Source of the DNA: Anaeromassilibacillus senegalensis
GTDB lineage: Bacteria > Bacillota > Clostridia > Oscillospirales > Acutalibacteraceae
Reading direction: 5' to 3'
Assembly (NCBI RefSeq): GCF_001261775.1
Contig: NZ_LN868538.1
Span: forward strand, 124,001-188,000
Length of the DNA: 64,000 nucleotides
Made by a program: the position numbers and the translations under genes. Positions 16,553 to 25,336 of this stretch are shown here, in pieces. How positions within the stretch are numbered: position 1 is the stretch's first letter; the number at the start of each line of letters is the position of its first letter. Under the pieces are notes generated by a model. That model was not told where the DNA came from. It ran no database searches and saw only the letters and a list, made by a program, of their open reading frames with translations.

Positions 16553-16957
16553 TCACATCCTTCCCAGAACCAGAAACGATTGTCCGCCATGATTTCGAAG
16601 AAGAACCACCTTATCGCCGATAGCAAGATCGAAGTAAACTTCGGTATTTGTTGTCAGGCCGGTCTTCTGCGTCTGAAACGACGCGATACCGTGCGTGTGT
16701 GGTCCAGTTCCGGCCGTTTGCGTGGAATGCTGTGGAATGGCGTGGTCATGCGGATCAATCGTGTGGGTATGAGTCGGATAATAGCCGGCCTTGAACTCTT
16801 TCATCAGGACAATCGCGTCCCCGGATATGTCGAAGCGGTTATCAACCCGGATCGTCAGCGGCGCCGCCGCTGTCACAGTTCCAAATAGAAAGGCCGCTGG
16901 AACCGTCACGTTTTGCGACTGTTCTGCGACCTTTTTCATTGTGTCAAGTAAAGCCAT
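16553..16957 (-). CDS. DUF2577 baseplate spike-associated protein (XkdR-like)
   Basis: 134 aa. It has an OB-like N-terminal part and a His-rich loop (HTHTIDPHDHAIP, then PHTHG near residue 89), the kind of HxH cluster that binds iron at the tip of contractile-tail spikes. The prophage 2 counterpart (56219-56461) lacks this insertion and is 54 residues shorter. Located between the hub protein and the DUF2634 gene, as in PBSX. Confidence 0.83.
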   Translation of the reverse strand: MALLDTMKKVAEQSQNVTVPAAFLFGTVTAAAPLTIRVDNRFDISGDAIVLMKEFKAGYYPTHTHTIDPHDHAIPQHSTQTAGTGPHTHGIASFQTQKTGLTTNTEVYFDLAIGDKVVLLRNHGGQSFLVLGRM

Positions 16958-16958
16958 A

Positions 16959-17915
16959 TCACACCACCTTCAATTTTAGGGTCATAGTTTCTTTTAACAA
17001 GTCGGCCGTGTGTTCCTCGACGATGAAGAAGGAACTGACGCCGATCCGGCCAATCCCGATATATAGAGCACAGCCGGCACGGACAGACAGGTCTAAGATC
17101 GCCTTCACTTCAAAAGATTTCTTCGGTTGGTTGTATAGTTCCAGCATTTGACTGCCGCGCTCCTTGATCTGCGCTTCGTTCAGCTTTTCGTCGACTGCTT
17201 CGTAGTCTTGAAGGACGCCCCAAAACGTCATGTTGTTCGAGTCCTGGAAAATATAGACGTCTCGCTTTCCGGTGGACTTGTTGTCCTGGACCAGCTTGAT
17301 CTTATTGTAAGTTTCGGAATCTATATCCGTTTCATAGGTGAACCCTGTCGCCAGGCTTCCGTCACCGACGAACAGGTCCAGCTTCGACTTCGCGACGTCT
17401 GTGACCCGCAAGGACCCGAATTCGTCCCACAGGACGAACATTTTCCCGGTATTAATCAGGGTGTGGTCCAGTGCCTTCAGAACAATATCAAATAGGGTCT
17501 GGCCATCCTCAATCATAGATGGAATCGCATAGTCGGTGTTCTCCAGCACACCGCATTTCAGGCCAAAGTCGGCAGCAATCTGGGTCAGGATTTCGTCGGC
17601 GCGCTTGCCGTTGAAGACATAGGTTTCCTTGTTCTTCTTCAAATACCAGGTTTGGTCGTAGGCCGTGACCACAACCTGGTCCTTCTCATTTTGGCTGATC
17701 TTCACGACGTAACCATAGAAAAGTCCGTTGTTTCCGTCCTTCAGGGCGATAATGCCGCCATGGGACCAAACCACTTCAATGTTGGCGATCACAGTCAGTT
17801 CCAGGGACGCGGGGGAACCGGACCGCTTCGTCGACCACTTTGCAGCGGCGCAAAGGGACGTAATATCGAAAGCGTCGCCGACCACATTATTCTGATAGAA
17901 AATTGAAATGCTCAT
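16959..17915 (-). CDS. Baseplate hub protein (XkdQ-like)
   Basis: 318 aa. The sequence (ISQNEKDQVVVTAYDQTWYL, RADEILTQIAADFGL, RGSQMLELYNQPKKSFEVKA) matches XkdQ/gpD-type hub proteins, which form the ring to which the spike attaches. It overlaps the LysM gene upstream by 4 bases. Normal length and no lesion. Confidence 0.87.
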   Translation of the reverse strand: MSISIFYQNNVVGDAFDITSLCAAAKWSTKRSGSPASLELTVIANIEVVWSHGGIIALKDGNNGLFYGYVVKISQNEKDQVVVTAYDQTWYLKKNKETYVFNGKRADEILTQIAADFGLKCGVLENTDYAIPSMIEDGQTLFDIVLKALDHTLINTGKMFVLWDEFGSLRVTDVAKSKLDLFVGDGSLATGFTYETDIDSETYNKIKLVQDNKSTGKRDVYIFQDSNNMTFWGVLQDYEAVDEKLNEAQIKERGSQMLELYNQPKKSFEVKAILDLSVRAGCALYIGIGRIGVSSFFIVEEHTADLLKETMTLKLKVV

Positions 17916-18571
17916 GGGATCGTTAAGACCTGACCTGCATAGATCAGGTTCGGGTTGCTTCCGATTACTCCTTTATTAGCATTGTAAATCTTCGTGTAGT
18001 CACTCCCTTTGCCATAGAACATCTTCGCAATATTCCATAGGCAATCCCCAGACTTCACGGTATAAGTTTTTGAGGTAGTCGATTCTGGTTTTCCCGTGCG
18101 CGCCGGCTCCTGAGCCTGGGCCGGCTTCGCCGGGTCAGTCGGAAGAATAATTCGGCGGGGCGAACAGTCCTTCCACTCTGATAGCTTAATTGAATAGTAG
18201 AAGTCCCCCAGCTCGCCGGAACGTTCTTCATAGTCGAAAGTTTCCACGCCCATTCGAAAGTTTATATCCAAGTCCGTTCCGGTGATCAGGAAGCGGAGCG
18301 GATTTTCCTTGTCACGCGCCTTCTGGATTGCCTGAACAATCTTGACCGGGTCCGTGATCCGGCTGGTGACATAGGGCGCGTTGTTTGCAGGGAAGAAACT
18401 GTCCCAGGCAACAGTCCGAAGACCTTTCTTCCGAAGGATTAAGACTTCTCCCAGGTTTAGGACGGTTGTCGTTTCGTTCTTTCCAGGGGAAGTCACTCTC
18501 AGTTGCTCTGGAAGAACGGGAATCGCGATTTCCCTTTCCTCAACAATTAGGGATATTCCGTAGTTTTTCAT
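17912..18571 (-). CDS. LysM tail/baseplate protein (XkdP-like)
   Basis: 219 aa. The N-terminal ~145 residues belong to XkdP proteins (FPANNAPYVTSRITDP). The C-terminal ~50 are a LysM domain (TYTVKSGDCLWNIAKMFYG ... NLIYAGQVLTIP) that can bind peptidoglycan. It overlaps the tape measure stop by one base and the hub gene by four. Confidence 0.9.
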   Translation of the reverse strand: MKNYGISLIVEEREIAIPVLPEQLRVTSPGKNETTTVLNLGEVLILRKKGLRTVAWDSFFPANNAPYVTSRITDPVKIVQAIQKARDKENPLRFLITGTDLDINFRMGVETFDYEERSGELGDFYYSIKLSEWKDCSPRRIILPTDPAKPAQAQEPARTGKPESTTSKTYTVKSGDCLWNIAKMFYGKGSDYTKIYNANKGVIGSNPNLIYAGQVLTIP

Positions 18572-20604
18572 TACGCATACACCCCTTCAGCAGCAATGAC
18601 AAATTCATCTTCCAATTTGCTTTCAATCCGGGTAACGACTTCGTCGACGTCAATCTTTTCGCTGATTTTCGCATCTACGGAAACGGTTGGTGTCAATGTG
18701 ACAAAATTTTGGACATAGCGCATTTCGGCCACGTCCCGAAGGAATTTCAAGTCTTCTTCAGCGATGTTGATGTCACTATCAACTGATCCGACAGATCCAA
18801 CACTGTCAACCGCACCGACATCGGTAACGCCAGCCCCAGCGGTGTCCCAGGCGGATGGTATTTTTTCCTCTGCGTCCTCTGCATTTTGTTCAGCCTTTTC
18901 GGCTTTCGCAGCCGCAATTTCTGCTTCACGCTGGGCCGTAGCTGCGCGCGCTTCGACCTTCATGGTGTTCAGGGCGGCGTCACGTTCGGCAATCTGAGTG
19001 TCTATCTTCTTCTGATAAGCAGCCAGGTCGGATGCTCTTGCTTGTTTCGCGGCTTCGTTTTCAAGTTGCGCCGTCGTTCCAAAAGTGACCTGGTCAATGA
19101 GATCAATACTGACACCTGGAATTTTATTGAGGGTGGAAACAAATCCATTTATAATGCCGATCGCTCCGTTGACCATGTTTTGAAGGATCGTCAAGACGCC
19201 AGCCTTCATGTCACCCATGAAGTTTTGAATATTCACCCCAGCTGTGTAAAATGCCAGTTGCAGCCGGTTCCACAGGTCCATGACCCAGTAAACGCCGGTG
19301 AAGAATCCGATCTTTACCCAGTCCCATGCGGTCAGTATCGCGTTGCAGACAATAAGCCAAGCGACTTTCAGACCGCCCACTGACTGAACCCATTTGTAAA
19401 TTGCTGCTACAACAACACCTATTGCCAAAGCAATCCAAAATAAAGGATTTGTTAATAGAGTCGCAAAAAATGATTTTGCAGCGCCATCTGCAATCCATGT
19501 TGCAAGGGTCTGAATCCCGAGCGCCACCGCATAGCCAAGCACAGCTGCCGCTACTCCCCAGAAAATTGGAGCAATTGTGGTCCAATTCTCCTGTATATAT
19601 TGACTTACTTCATTTGCTTTATCTACGATCCAAGCAAGAGCATTTACAATTGAGTCTAAAGCTAAACATAAATTACTGATGAAGTTTTCCATAGAACCAG
19701 AGGAAATAAATTTGTCCACCGCATTCATTAGGTTCATCACGCTGTTAGATAATTTACCTCCGATGACCTCACCCATATCTCCGATTTTATTCTGTAGTTG
19801 TTGAATTTTACCTGCTGGTGTATTTGCAAAAGACTCTGCCAGACCTCCCCAGGACTGATTTATGACATCCGTGATCACGGCGACTTTCTCCAAATCTGTG
19901 CCGTTTTCTATAATCTCTTTTTGAGCATCTGAAAGCGAAAAACCTTTTTTCCTTAAACCTTCATAGGCCCCATCCAATGCTTTGCCTAATTGTGTCGCAT
20001 ACTCAACCATCTGTGCAGGGTCCGCGCTTATACCACCCATACCAGCGGCGTAATTCGCAAGCGTTCCCATCATAGATTCCAGTGCATCAGCGTCTTTCAA
20101 GTAAGTTCCCAGCTCCGCCGCACCAGCAATATAGGCTTCATCACCAAAAGTGGTCTTCCCTTGTAGTTCAGAAGCTTTACTTCTAATTCTGTCAAAATCA
20201 TTTTCGTCCATGCCAGCACTCTTCATAACAACCGCCAGTTGAACCTCGGCAGTGTATTGTGTGCTGAACAGTTCCGTCGCCTGCTTTATGGCTCCAACAA
20301 TTTTTGCTACTGAAAAGGCGGCAATTGCCTTCTTTATCACACCTTCAACCCGTGACCAGGCATCTTCAACGGCATTGGCTCCGTCTCCAGCTTCTCGTTG
20401 TTTGCTGATGAAGGACTGTAACTTCTTCTGGGCACGATCGATCAGGCCGGAACCTCTTTCAAAATTCTGGCCTGGATCCACGCTCCGCGTCGACGCGTCA
20501 GCAGCCTGGGCCGCACGATCCATTTTCTTAAAGGCGGACGCGATTTTGTTCAGTTTGCTTGTCATTCTGTCCTGGATGGACATACTGGTCGATACGCCGG
20601 CCAT
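18571..20604 (-). CDS. Tape measure protein
   Basis: 677 aa, helical and Ala-rich at both ends, with hydrophobic stretches at about 345-420 that form the membrane-active middle of tape measure proteins. Starts 7 bases after the frameshift extension of the chaperone gene. It sets tail length and occupies the tail tube lumen. The segment at about 515-600 is predicted coiled coil (AQREAEIAAAKAEKAEQNAE). Codon use and composition match the surrounding tail genes. Confidence 0.92.
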   Translation of the reverse strand: MAGVSTSMSIQDRMTSKLNKIASAFKKMDRAAQAADASTRSVDPGQNFERGSGLIDRAQKKLQSFISKQREAGDGANAVEDAWSRVEGVIKKAIAAFSVAKIVGAIKQATELFSTQYTAEVQLAVVMKSAGMDENDFDRIRSKASELQGKTTFGDEAYIAGAAELGTYLKDADALESMMGTLANYAAGMGGISADPAQMVEYATQLGKALDGAYEGLRKKGFSLSDAQKEIIENGTDLEKVAVITDVINQSWGGLAESFANTPAGKIQQLQNKIGDMGEVIGGKLSNSVMNLMNAVDKFISSGSMENFISNLCLALDSIVNALAWIVDKANEVSQYIQENWTTIAPIFWGVAAAVLGYAVALGIQTLATWIADGAAKSFFATLLTNPLFWIALAIGVVVAAIYKWVQSVGGLKVAWLIVCNAILTAWDWVKIGFFTGVYWVMDLWNRLQLAFYTAGVNIQNFMGDMKAGVLTILQNMVNGAIGIINGFVSTLNKIPGVSIDLIDQVTFGTTAQLENEAAKQARASDLAAYQKKIDTQIAERDAALNTMKVEARAATAQREAEIAAAKAEKAEQNAEDAEEKIPSAWDTAGAGVTDVGAVDSVGSVGSVDSDINIAEEDLKFLRDVAEMRYVQNFVTLTPTVSVDAKISEKIDVDEVVTRIESKLEDEFVIAAEGVYA

Positions 20605-20610
20605 TGGTCG

Positions 20611-20820
20611 TCACCGTCCTTTCTTTCCCTTCCGCTTCGCCTTCGCTGCTTCCTTCTTTTCCTTTTCGATTTGAAGGTCAATGGAAGCATAAATAAAGGC
20701 CCGTTCCCGAAGAGGAAGGGCCATAAGTTGTCCGGGAAGGATTTTCAGCCGGTGGAGGGCGTAATGAGCATAGACCGATTCGCCGTCGGCTTCCGCATCA
20801 TTTCCGCCCCCCGTGATCAG
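20611..20820 (-). CDS. Tail assembly chaperone extension made by -1 frameshift
   Basis: A 69-aa open frame with no start of its own begins where the chaperone gene ends. It contains ALHRLKILPGQLMALPLRER and a Lys-rich tail, typical of the 'T' part of G-T tail chaperones. The upstream gene ends GCA AAA AAC TGA; A AAA AAC (minus strand, 20826-20820) is a classic -1 slippery heptamer directly before the stop. Slipping there reads CTG ATC ACG ... and yields a 204-aa fusion. The tape measure gene follows by 6 bases, as expected for this conserved arrangement. Confidence 0.8.
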   Translation of the reverse strand: MITGGGNDAEADGESVYAHYALHRLKILPGQLMALPLRERAFIYASIDLQIEKEKKEAAKAKRKGKKGR

Positions 20821-21224
20821 TTTTTTGCTTCATCCCTCGTTTCGTTGATGTCCTCCGTAAATCCGTTCACTTCCTGAACAGCCAGAAGAAGATCAATGAA
20901 CTGGCCTGGTTTCAGGAGAACGTCGATCAGGGCTTCCGCGCCACGGACACCGTACTTCGCCTGAAGATCAGCATCTTTCAGGTTCGGGTCCACGCAACAC
21001 GCCACAACAAGGCGGTTGTTGTAGAGGTCCTGATCTGTTTCGGTCTGCTTCTGGTGAGTCTTCTTCTCAAAAGTGGCCTTTTGACAGCTCTTTCGAATTG
21101 CCTTGTTCTCGCCCTCGGTGATCGACTTGATTGTAAAAGGGACGGGAAACTGGCTGATCTGAACTTCGGTCGTGACCTCACCGGCTTCCTCCTGGCTCAT
21201 AAGAAATTCTTGTAATTTACCCAT
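20817..21224 (-). CDS. Tail assembly chaperone (XkdN-like)
   Basis: 135 aa in the zero frame. QEFLMSQEEAGEVTTEVQIS and FPVPFTIKSIT near the N-terminus match XkdN-type proteins that coat the tape measure during assembly. Situated between the tail tube and tape measure genes. It ends on a slippery A AAA AAC heptamer followed at once by TGA, so a fraction of ribosomes should extend it (see 20611-20820). The translation starts at ATG 21224. Confidence 0.87.
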   Translation of the reverse strand: MGKLQEFLMSQEEAGEVTTEVQISQFPVPFTIKSITEGENKAIRKSCQKATFEKKTHQKQTETDQDLYNNRLVVACCVDPNLKDADLQAKYGVRGAEALIDVLLKPGQFIDLLLAVQEVNGFTEDINETRDEAKN

Positions 21225-21245
21225 TATCGTTTACCTCTCTTTCTA

Positions 21246-21704
21246 TTAGAACTTGGTGAAGGGCGTCAAAATATCGAAGTCTTCAAAGGTAAAATCGACA
21301 TCTTCGTCCAACGGATCATCGCTGTCGCCGTCCAACTTTGCCAGAACAACAGAATCCAGGTTACAACCGATCAGAAGTGTTGATTGCTTCCCAGCCTGGG
21401 ATTCCTGGTCGTCGTTCTCGATGACCAGATCAAAATAAATGTCGGCGCCGGTGTCTTTCCAGGACTTCACCATATTTCGGAAAAGAGGCGTCAGGTAATA
21501 GAGGGTCATAGATCCCGTTCCGTTGCCGCCGGTAGTCTTGTGGCCGGTCATACGCTTTCCGATCGCCTTTACCTCTGACTTCGATTTCTCAACAGACGCT
21601 TCAATGGTCTTTACAAAGAACAGTTCTTCATTGTTGCCGTTTATCTTTGCGTAAGCGCGTCCCTCCTTGCCGGAGATGGTGTCAGGCGCATTCAGAGTTT
21701 TCAT
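21246..21704 (-). CDS. Tail tube protein (XkdM-like)
   Basis: 152 aa. The layout is that of XkdM tube proteins: short N-terminal arm with GKEGRAYAKINGNNEELF, central KSEVKAIGKRMTGHK, GNGTGSMTLYY and an acidic C-terminal half. Found immediately downstream of the sheath gene, as always in contractile tails. The tube lies inside the sheath and is the DNA channel. Confidence 0.9.
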   Translation of the reverse strand: MKTLNAPDTISGKEGRAYAKINGNNEELFFVKTIEASVEKSKSEVKAIGKRMTGHKTTGGNGTGSMTLYYLTPLFRNMVKSWKDTGADIYFDLVIENDDQESQAGKQSTLLIGCNLDSVVLAKLDGDSDDPLDEDVDFTFEDFDILTPFTKF

Positions 21705-21723
21705 TTCTGTTCACCTCTTTCTG

Positions 21724-23058
21724 TCAGTTGACTGTCACGGTCATATACAACTTTTCCATGCTGTCATTCGGTTTCAGGGCGCAATCTACCGCGACGTCGC
21801 GTTTTCCGTTGCCCTGCTGGATGGTAATGTCCTCGGATTTAAAGTCGCTAATCGCATCAATGTCTTGATACTGTAATGCCAAACTGACCAAATCGGCTTT
21901 GAAAAGCTGACGACCGGTGTCGCTGTTCGTGATAAGTCCGATATACGATTCACCAAAGATGCGGGCAACGTCGTTCGCCCAATTGTCCAAGACACGGATC
22001 ACGCGATTTGACGTCCAATCCTTGGATGCATTTTGGCTGAAAGTGGTCAGACTGTTAACGTCTGTCAGGACACGCGCTTTCCCGTAGTCTGCATAAAAAA
22101 CGAACTCGCCAGCCTGGATCGCCGCTTCGAACTGGGACTTCGTATATTTAATGTCCACATCCACGGCATCGTCATAGGCGGTATTCGTCAAGCTTTCATT
22201 GATTTCCGCACCGGCGGACGCGCCAGTCACCCAGGCTACGGCCTTATCTCCGGTAATGGTGGTTCCGTCAGTCAGGATTACGCCATTTTTGATATTGATC
22301 AATCCCATGTGGTCGCCCTTATAGTCATACAGGACGCCAACGATCTTCTTTCCTTCATCGTCCCGAAGACGCTTAACAAATGCCGCATACAGGGACTTGA
22401 TCGCTTCGTCTGTTCCAGGATAACCAATTACATTAAAGGTTTCGACTTCAAAACCGTTCAGAGCGGCCGTGTGGGCAGCTCCGTTGATGGTTCCGTTCGT
22501 TCCACCGGTCAGGGGCGTCGCGACGGCCGCATTCAGGGTGTCCACGCTCCCGAATGTGATGAAATCGTTTGCTTTTAAGCTGGCTGATCCGGACGCCTTG
22601 TCAACGGTTTGGGAATCCACAGCCATTCCGTCAAGATATGTTACGACGTCGACCTTCGTCGCATCATCGGCATTCGTCAAAATCGCGATACTGATCGCGT
22701 TCCCGCGTGTTCCGCCCCAAACGGCCGTCACGGTCATTCCGCCGACTTCGGCGCTGGCCTTCGTGCCGCCGGAATTGACGCGATAGATCAGAAGAGTCCT
22801 TGTGCGTTTCATGGCTTCACGGACCAGAAGAAGGTCCGGCGCCGTGGGATCATAGCCAAAGACATTCATAGAAGTCTTGTTGAAATCCTCGGCATATATA
22901 GAAAAGACCTTGTTCTCAGGCCCCCAGTTCAATTCCAGGGGAAGAGCAGCGACGCCACGCGCGCCCATTTTAGCCACACTCCCAAGAGCAACAAAATTGA
23001 CATAGGCACCGGGTAGAATCTTGTTTTGTACGGTAAATGTTCCGCCGCCAATAGGCAT
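21724..23058 (-). CDS. Contractile tail sheath protein (XkdK-like)
   Basis: 444 aa. The N-terminal extension MPIGGGTFTVQNKILPGAYV precedes the sheath core. Family segments ELNWGPENKVFSI and TRGNAISIAILTN, and a C-terminal domain with SNRVIRVLDNWANDVARIF, are clear. This makes the phage a myovirus. The same N-terminal arm is reused in the 88-aa protein at 10807-11073. Confidence 0.95.
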   Translation of the reverse strand: MPIGGGTFTVQNKILPGAYVNFVALGSVAKMGARGVAALPLELNWGPENKVFSIYAEDFNKTSMNVFGYDPTAPDLLLVREAMKRTRTLLIYRVNSGGTKASAEVGGMTVTAVWGGTRGNAISIAILTNADDATKVDVVTYLDGMAVDSQTVDKASGSASLKANDFITFGSVDTLNAAVATPLTGGTNGTINGAAHTAALNGFEVETFNVIGYPGTDEAIKSLYAAFVKRLRDDEGKKIVGVLYDYKGDHMGLINIKNGVILTDGTTITGDKAVAWVTGASAGAEINESLTNTAYDDAVDVDIKYTKSQFEAAIQAGEFVFYADYGKARVLTDVNSLTTFSQNASKDWTSNRVIRVLDNWANDVARIFGESYIGLITNSDTGRQLFKADLVSLALQYQDIDAISDFKSEDITIQQGNGKRDVAVDCALKPNDSMEKLYMTVTVN

Positions 23059-23061
23059 GAT

Positions 23062-23268
23062 TTACACCTTCCTTTCCAGAAAATCAATGACCAGGCTTTC
23101 AGCCTGGTCCTTTGTATAGAGCTTCCCGTCTTCCAGTACAACCATAATGGCATCCTTGGGAAGGCCCAACGTTTTACTTTTGACCAGTTGGCTTTTCGTA
23201 AATGTCGGTTCCGGCGATTGGCACGCCCCGGCCGGCTTCTTCGCCGGCTGTTTCATTTCCTGTGTCAT
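23062..23268 (-). CDS. Small phage protein upstream of the sheath
   Basis: 68 aa. Family not recognised. The N-terminus is Lys/Pro-rich (KQPAKKPAG), and a compact C-terminal part (MVVLEDGKLYTKDQAESLVIDFLERKV) looks like a small alpha/beta domain. It overlaps the tail terminator gene by one base and ends 3 bases before the sheath start, so it is a real operon member. Similar small ORFs lie at this place in related prophages. Confidence 0.65.
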   Translation of the reverse strand: MTQEMKQPAKKPAGACQSPEPTFTKSQLVKSKTLGLPKDAIMVVLEDGKLYTKDQAESLVIDFLERKV

Positions 23269-23705
23269 TACTTCAAAACCTCCGATTGATTTAAAACTTC
23301 CATGAAGGGAACTTCCAACGGTGTCACAACAAAGAAAAAGTCCGCATCAAACATAAATTGAAAGACACGCGTGTTCGTATTCGGCCGGGCCTTTTGGTTT
23401 GTCAGACGGATTGTTCGCCTCTTGTCGCCAGTCTCCTTGACATCCAGGGTTTCAAAATGGTCATACATTTCTTCCGCCCAGTCGTTGAAGTCCATAGTGT
23501 CCTTCGATTTCAGGAAGTACAAAACTTCGATCTGGACGCTCCGTTTCCAGCGTCGGTCCAGGTGCTTTTCTTGTCCCGACTCAATGATCCCGACGAAGAA
23601 CTGGCCATTGGAGTCCTTTGGGATTTCTCCGACGTAGACCTTCCGGCCGGGCCAGATTCCGGACAGCTTCTTCGCGACGGATTCCAGGATATTATTTAGC
23701 GTCAC
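23268..23705 (-). CDS. Tail terminator/completion protein (DUF6838-like)
   Basis: 145 aa. The features are those of the tail completion proteins encoded just before the sheath in PBSX-like phages: ESVAKKLSG, VYVGEIPKDSNGQFFVG, EVLYFLKSKD near the middle and FQFMFDADFFFVV near the end. The prophage 2 counterpart is at 62419-62868. It caps the tail and joins it to the head; the function is inferred from position and family. Confidence 0.78.
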   Translation of the reverse strand: MTLNNILESVAKKLSGIWPGRKVYVGEIPKDSNGQFFVGIIESGQEKHLDRRWKRSVQIEVLYFLKSKDTMDFNDWAEEMYDHFETLDVKETGDKRRTIRLTNQKARPNTNTRVFQFMFDADFFFVVTPLEVPFMEVLNQSEVLK

Positions 23706-24205
23706 GTCGTCGCCTTCTTTCCTTCCAGGCGTTCACGAATCAATCGGTTCATTTTCCGATTCAGACGGGCAACCTGGGTATCTTTGGTTCGCTTTACCGC
23801 ACGTCGAAGGGTAAAATGGCCCCTCACATATCCGTTCTTCGGCCCAACAAACATTCCGCCTTCCGGATCGTTTGGAATATGGACAAAGACATTCCCTTCC
23901 CAGTGTCCAGGAACAAAGTGACTTCGGAATCCATATTCAAGGGGTTTTGCATAGTCCAGGTTGTTGTAAACGCTGATTCTGTATGTCTGTCCTGTGCAAA
24001 TAGCTCTTGTATCAGCATCAAAGTTTCGGCGATAGTCGCCAGTGTTGACAATATCAGGTGCGTCATTTTTGCAAATCAGTCGCGCCTGTTTCACGGCGTA
24101 TACCCCTTCACCCACGATCAGTTCATCCATAATTTCGGGAATGTCCTTTTTCAAGGTTTCCAGCTGTATCCCAAAGGCATCCATGCTACGTCTGTCAATG
24201 CTCAC
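23702..24205 (-). CDS. HK97 gp10-like tail-head joining protein
   Basis: 167 aa. VNTGDYRRNFDAD, YRISVYNNLDYAKPLEYGFRSHFVPG and GHFTLRRAVKRT match HK97 gp10/XkdI proteins. It overlaps both neighbours by 4 bases. It probably takes part in head-tail connection or neck completion. Confidence 0.85.
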   Translation of the reverse strand: MSIDRRSMDAFGIQLETLKKDIPEIMDELIVGEGVYAVKQARLICKNDAPDIVNTGDYRRNFDADTRAICTGQTYRISVYNNLDYAKPLEYGFRSHFVPGHWEGNVFVHIPNDPEGGMFVGPKNGYVRGHFTLRRAVKRTKDTQVARLNRKMNRLIRERLEGKKATT

Positions 24206-24588
24206 GCCAGATCACCGTCCTTTACTCTGATTTCCTGGTGTGTGGCATACATGGCCGGCCGGCCGACGACCTCGAACATCAGAAGAAGCTGACTGGAAGG
24301 GTCATCGCGGCCAAACCGTTTCAGAATTACACTGTCGCCAGGAAGGACCAGAAGATCAGGCGCGGCGAAGATCACGGCGTCATATTCGACTTCGTTCTGT
24401 GCCTTCGTCTGATTGCTCTTGTCGCTTCCTGTGTACGACAGCGCGCAAATGATTTCACTGTATTTCACGACCAGGGCAGTCTTCGTGATGTTATTCGCCC
24501 CGGTCACAGGTTCAGTTCTGGACACGCTGGCGGTGTCTTCGTAAGTCATTTCGATCGCCGCGCGCTCGGCGGTGGGGTTTCCAACCAT
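24202..24588 (-). CDS. Head closure protein (XkdH/DUF3599-like)
   Basis: 128 aa, beta-rich. EMTYEDTASVSRTEPV and LVLPGDSVILKRFG followed by a short C-terminal strand are typical of stopper/head-closure proteins lying between the connector and gp10-like genes. It starts 4 bases after the connector gene. Confidence 0.78.
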   Translation of the reverse strand: MVGNPTAERAAIEMTYEDTASVSRTEPVTGANNITKTALVVKYSEIICALSYTGSDKSNQTKAQNEVEYDAVIFAAPDLLVLPGDSVILKRFGRDDPSSQLLLMFEVVGRPAMYATHQEIRVKDGDLA

Positions 24589-24592
24589 ACGA

Positions 24593-25042
24593 TCACCACC
24601 TTAATTTTCGGAAGTTGTTCAGGACGGTTCGCCATCCGAAGAAGTCCTGGCCGTCTGCGCCTAAGTTGAAGGTTGACGCCGATCCGGAAGCACCGGAAGC
24701 ATTGGCAAAGGATGTCTGGACATCCCCGCGCTTTATAGACGAGACTGGGCCGACGGCCGCCTGGGTGGTCCCCAGGCCGGCGGCCTTGTAATAGCTGACG
24801 CACATGACGACCAGGACCTTTTCAAGCGGCGCCGGAAGCGTGTCCTGGTTGATATAGGCCAGGACCATTTCTTCGGTCGTCTGGACCACGAACAGAAGAA
24901 GGTCATCTTGGTCCGTCCCAGTGATCCCTAGAAGAGCCTTGACCTTCGACAAGCGGTCGTTCTGCGCCATAAGCACACAAAGGACTTCCGCGCGTTCAAG
25001 GTCTGTCAGGCCGTCCAGAGCAGAAAGAATCTGATCAAGCAC
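24593..25042 (-). CDS. Head-tail connector/adaptor protein
   Basis: 149 aa, largely helical: LDQILSALDGL, ERAEVLCVLMAQND, TTEEMVLAYINQDTLP, VVMCVSYYKA. The C-terminal Gly/Ser-rich part is flexible. These are features of gp6/gp15-type adaptors which dock on the portal. Its place two genes after the capsid fits. Confidence 0.78.
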   Translation of the reverse strand: MLDQILSALDGLTDLERAEVLCVLMAQNDRLSKVKALLGITGTDQDDLLLFVVQTTEEMVLAYINQDTLPAPLEKVLVVMCVSYYKAAGLGTTQAAVGPVSSIKRGDVQTSFANASGASGSASTFNLGADGQDFFGWRTVLNNFRKLRW

Positions 25043-25071
25043 GTTTCCACCACCTTTCAGTGACCTTCAAA

Positions 25072-25323
25072 TTACTCGGTGGCTTTGTCCTGGATCAGCT
25101 TGACAATATCGGCCTTTGTGGCGCCGTCAGGAACCGCGATAGCGGCTTCCTGGGCAACTTTCAGAAGGTCGTCCTTGTTCAGCTTCGCAAGGGACTTTTC
25201 ACCGCCTTGGGCGCCGTCAGGACCGTCACAGGGGGCGAAGTCGTCGCTTTTACAAAGCTGCTCTAGGACTATTTCGCTTCGGGGTTCCAGGATCACACCG
25301 GTTTGTTTATTCTTGAACTTCAT
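25072..25323 (-). CDS. Small HeH/LEM-like phage protein next to the capsid
   Basis: 83 aa from the ATG at 25323 (AGGAGGGG upstream). The C-terminal ~35 residues (KLNKDDLLKVAQEAAIAVPD, then TKADIVKLIQ) look like a helix-extended-helix motif, often seen in small proteins just after phage capsid genes. Its job is not known; a role in DNA contact or head decoration is possible. It starts 13 bases after the capsid stop. Confidence 0.65.
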   Translation of the reverse strand: MKFKNKQTGVILEPRSEIVLEQLCKSDDFAPCDGPDGAQGGEKSLAKLNKDDLLKVAQEAAIAVPDGATKADIVKLIQDKATE

Positions 25324-25336
25324 GCCGGCCCCTCCT

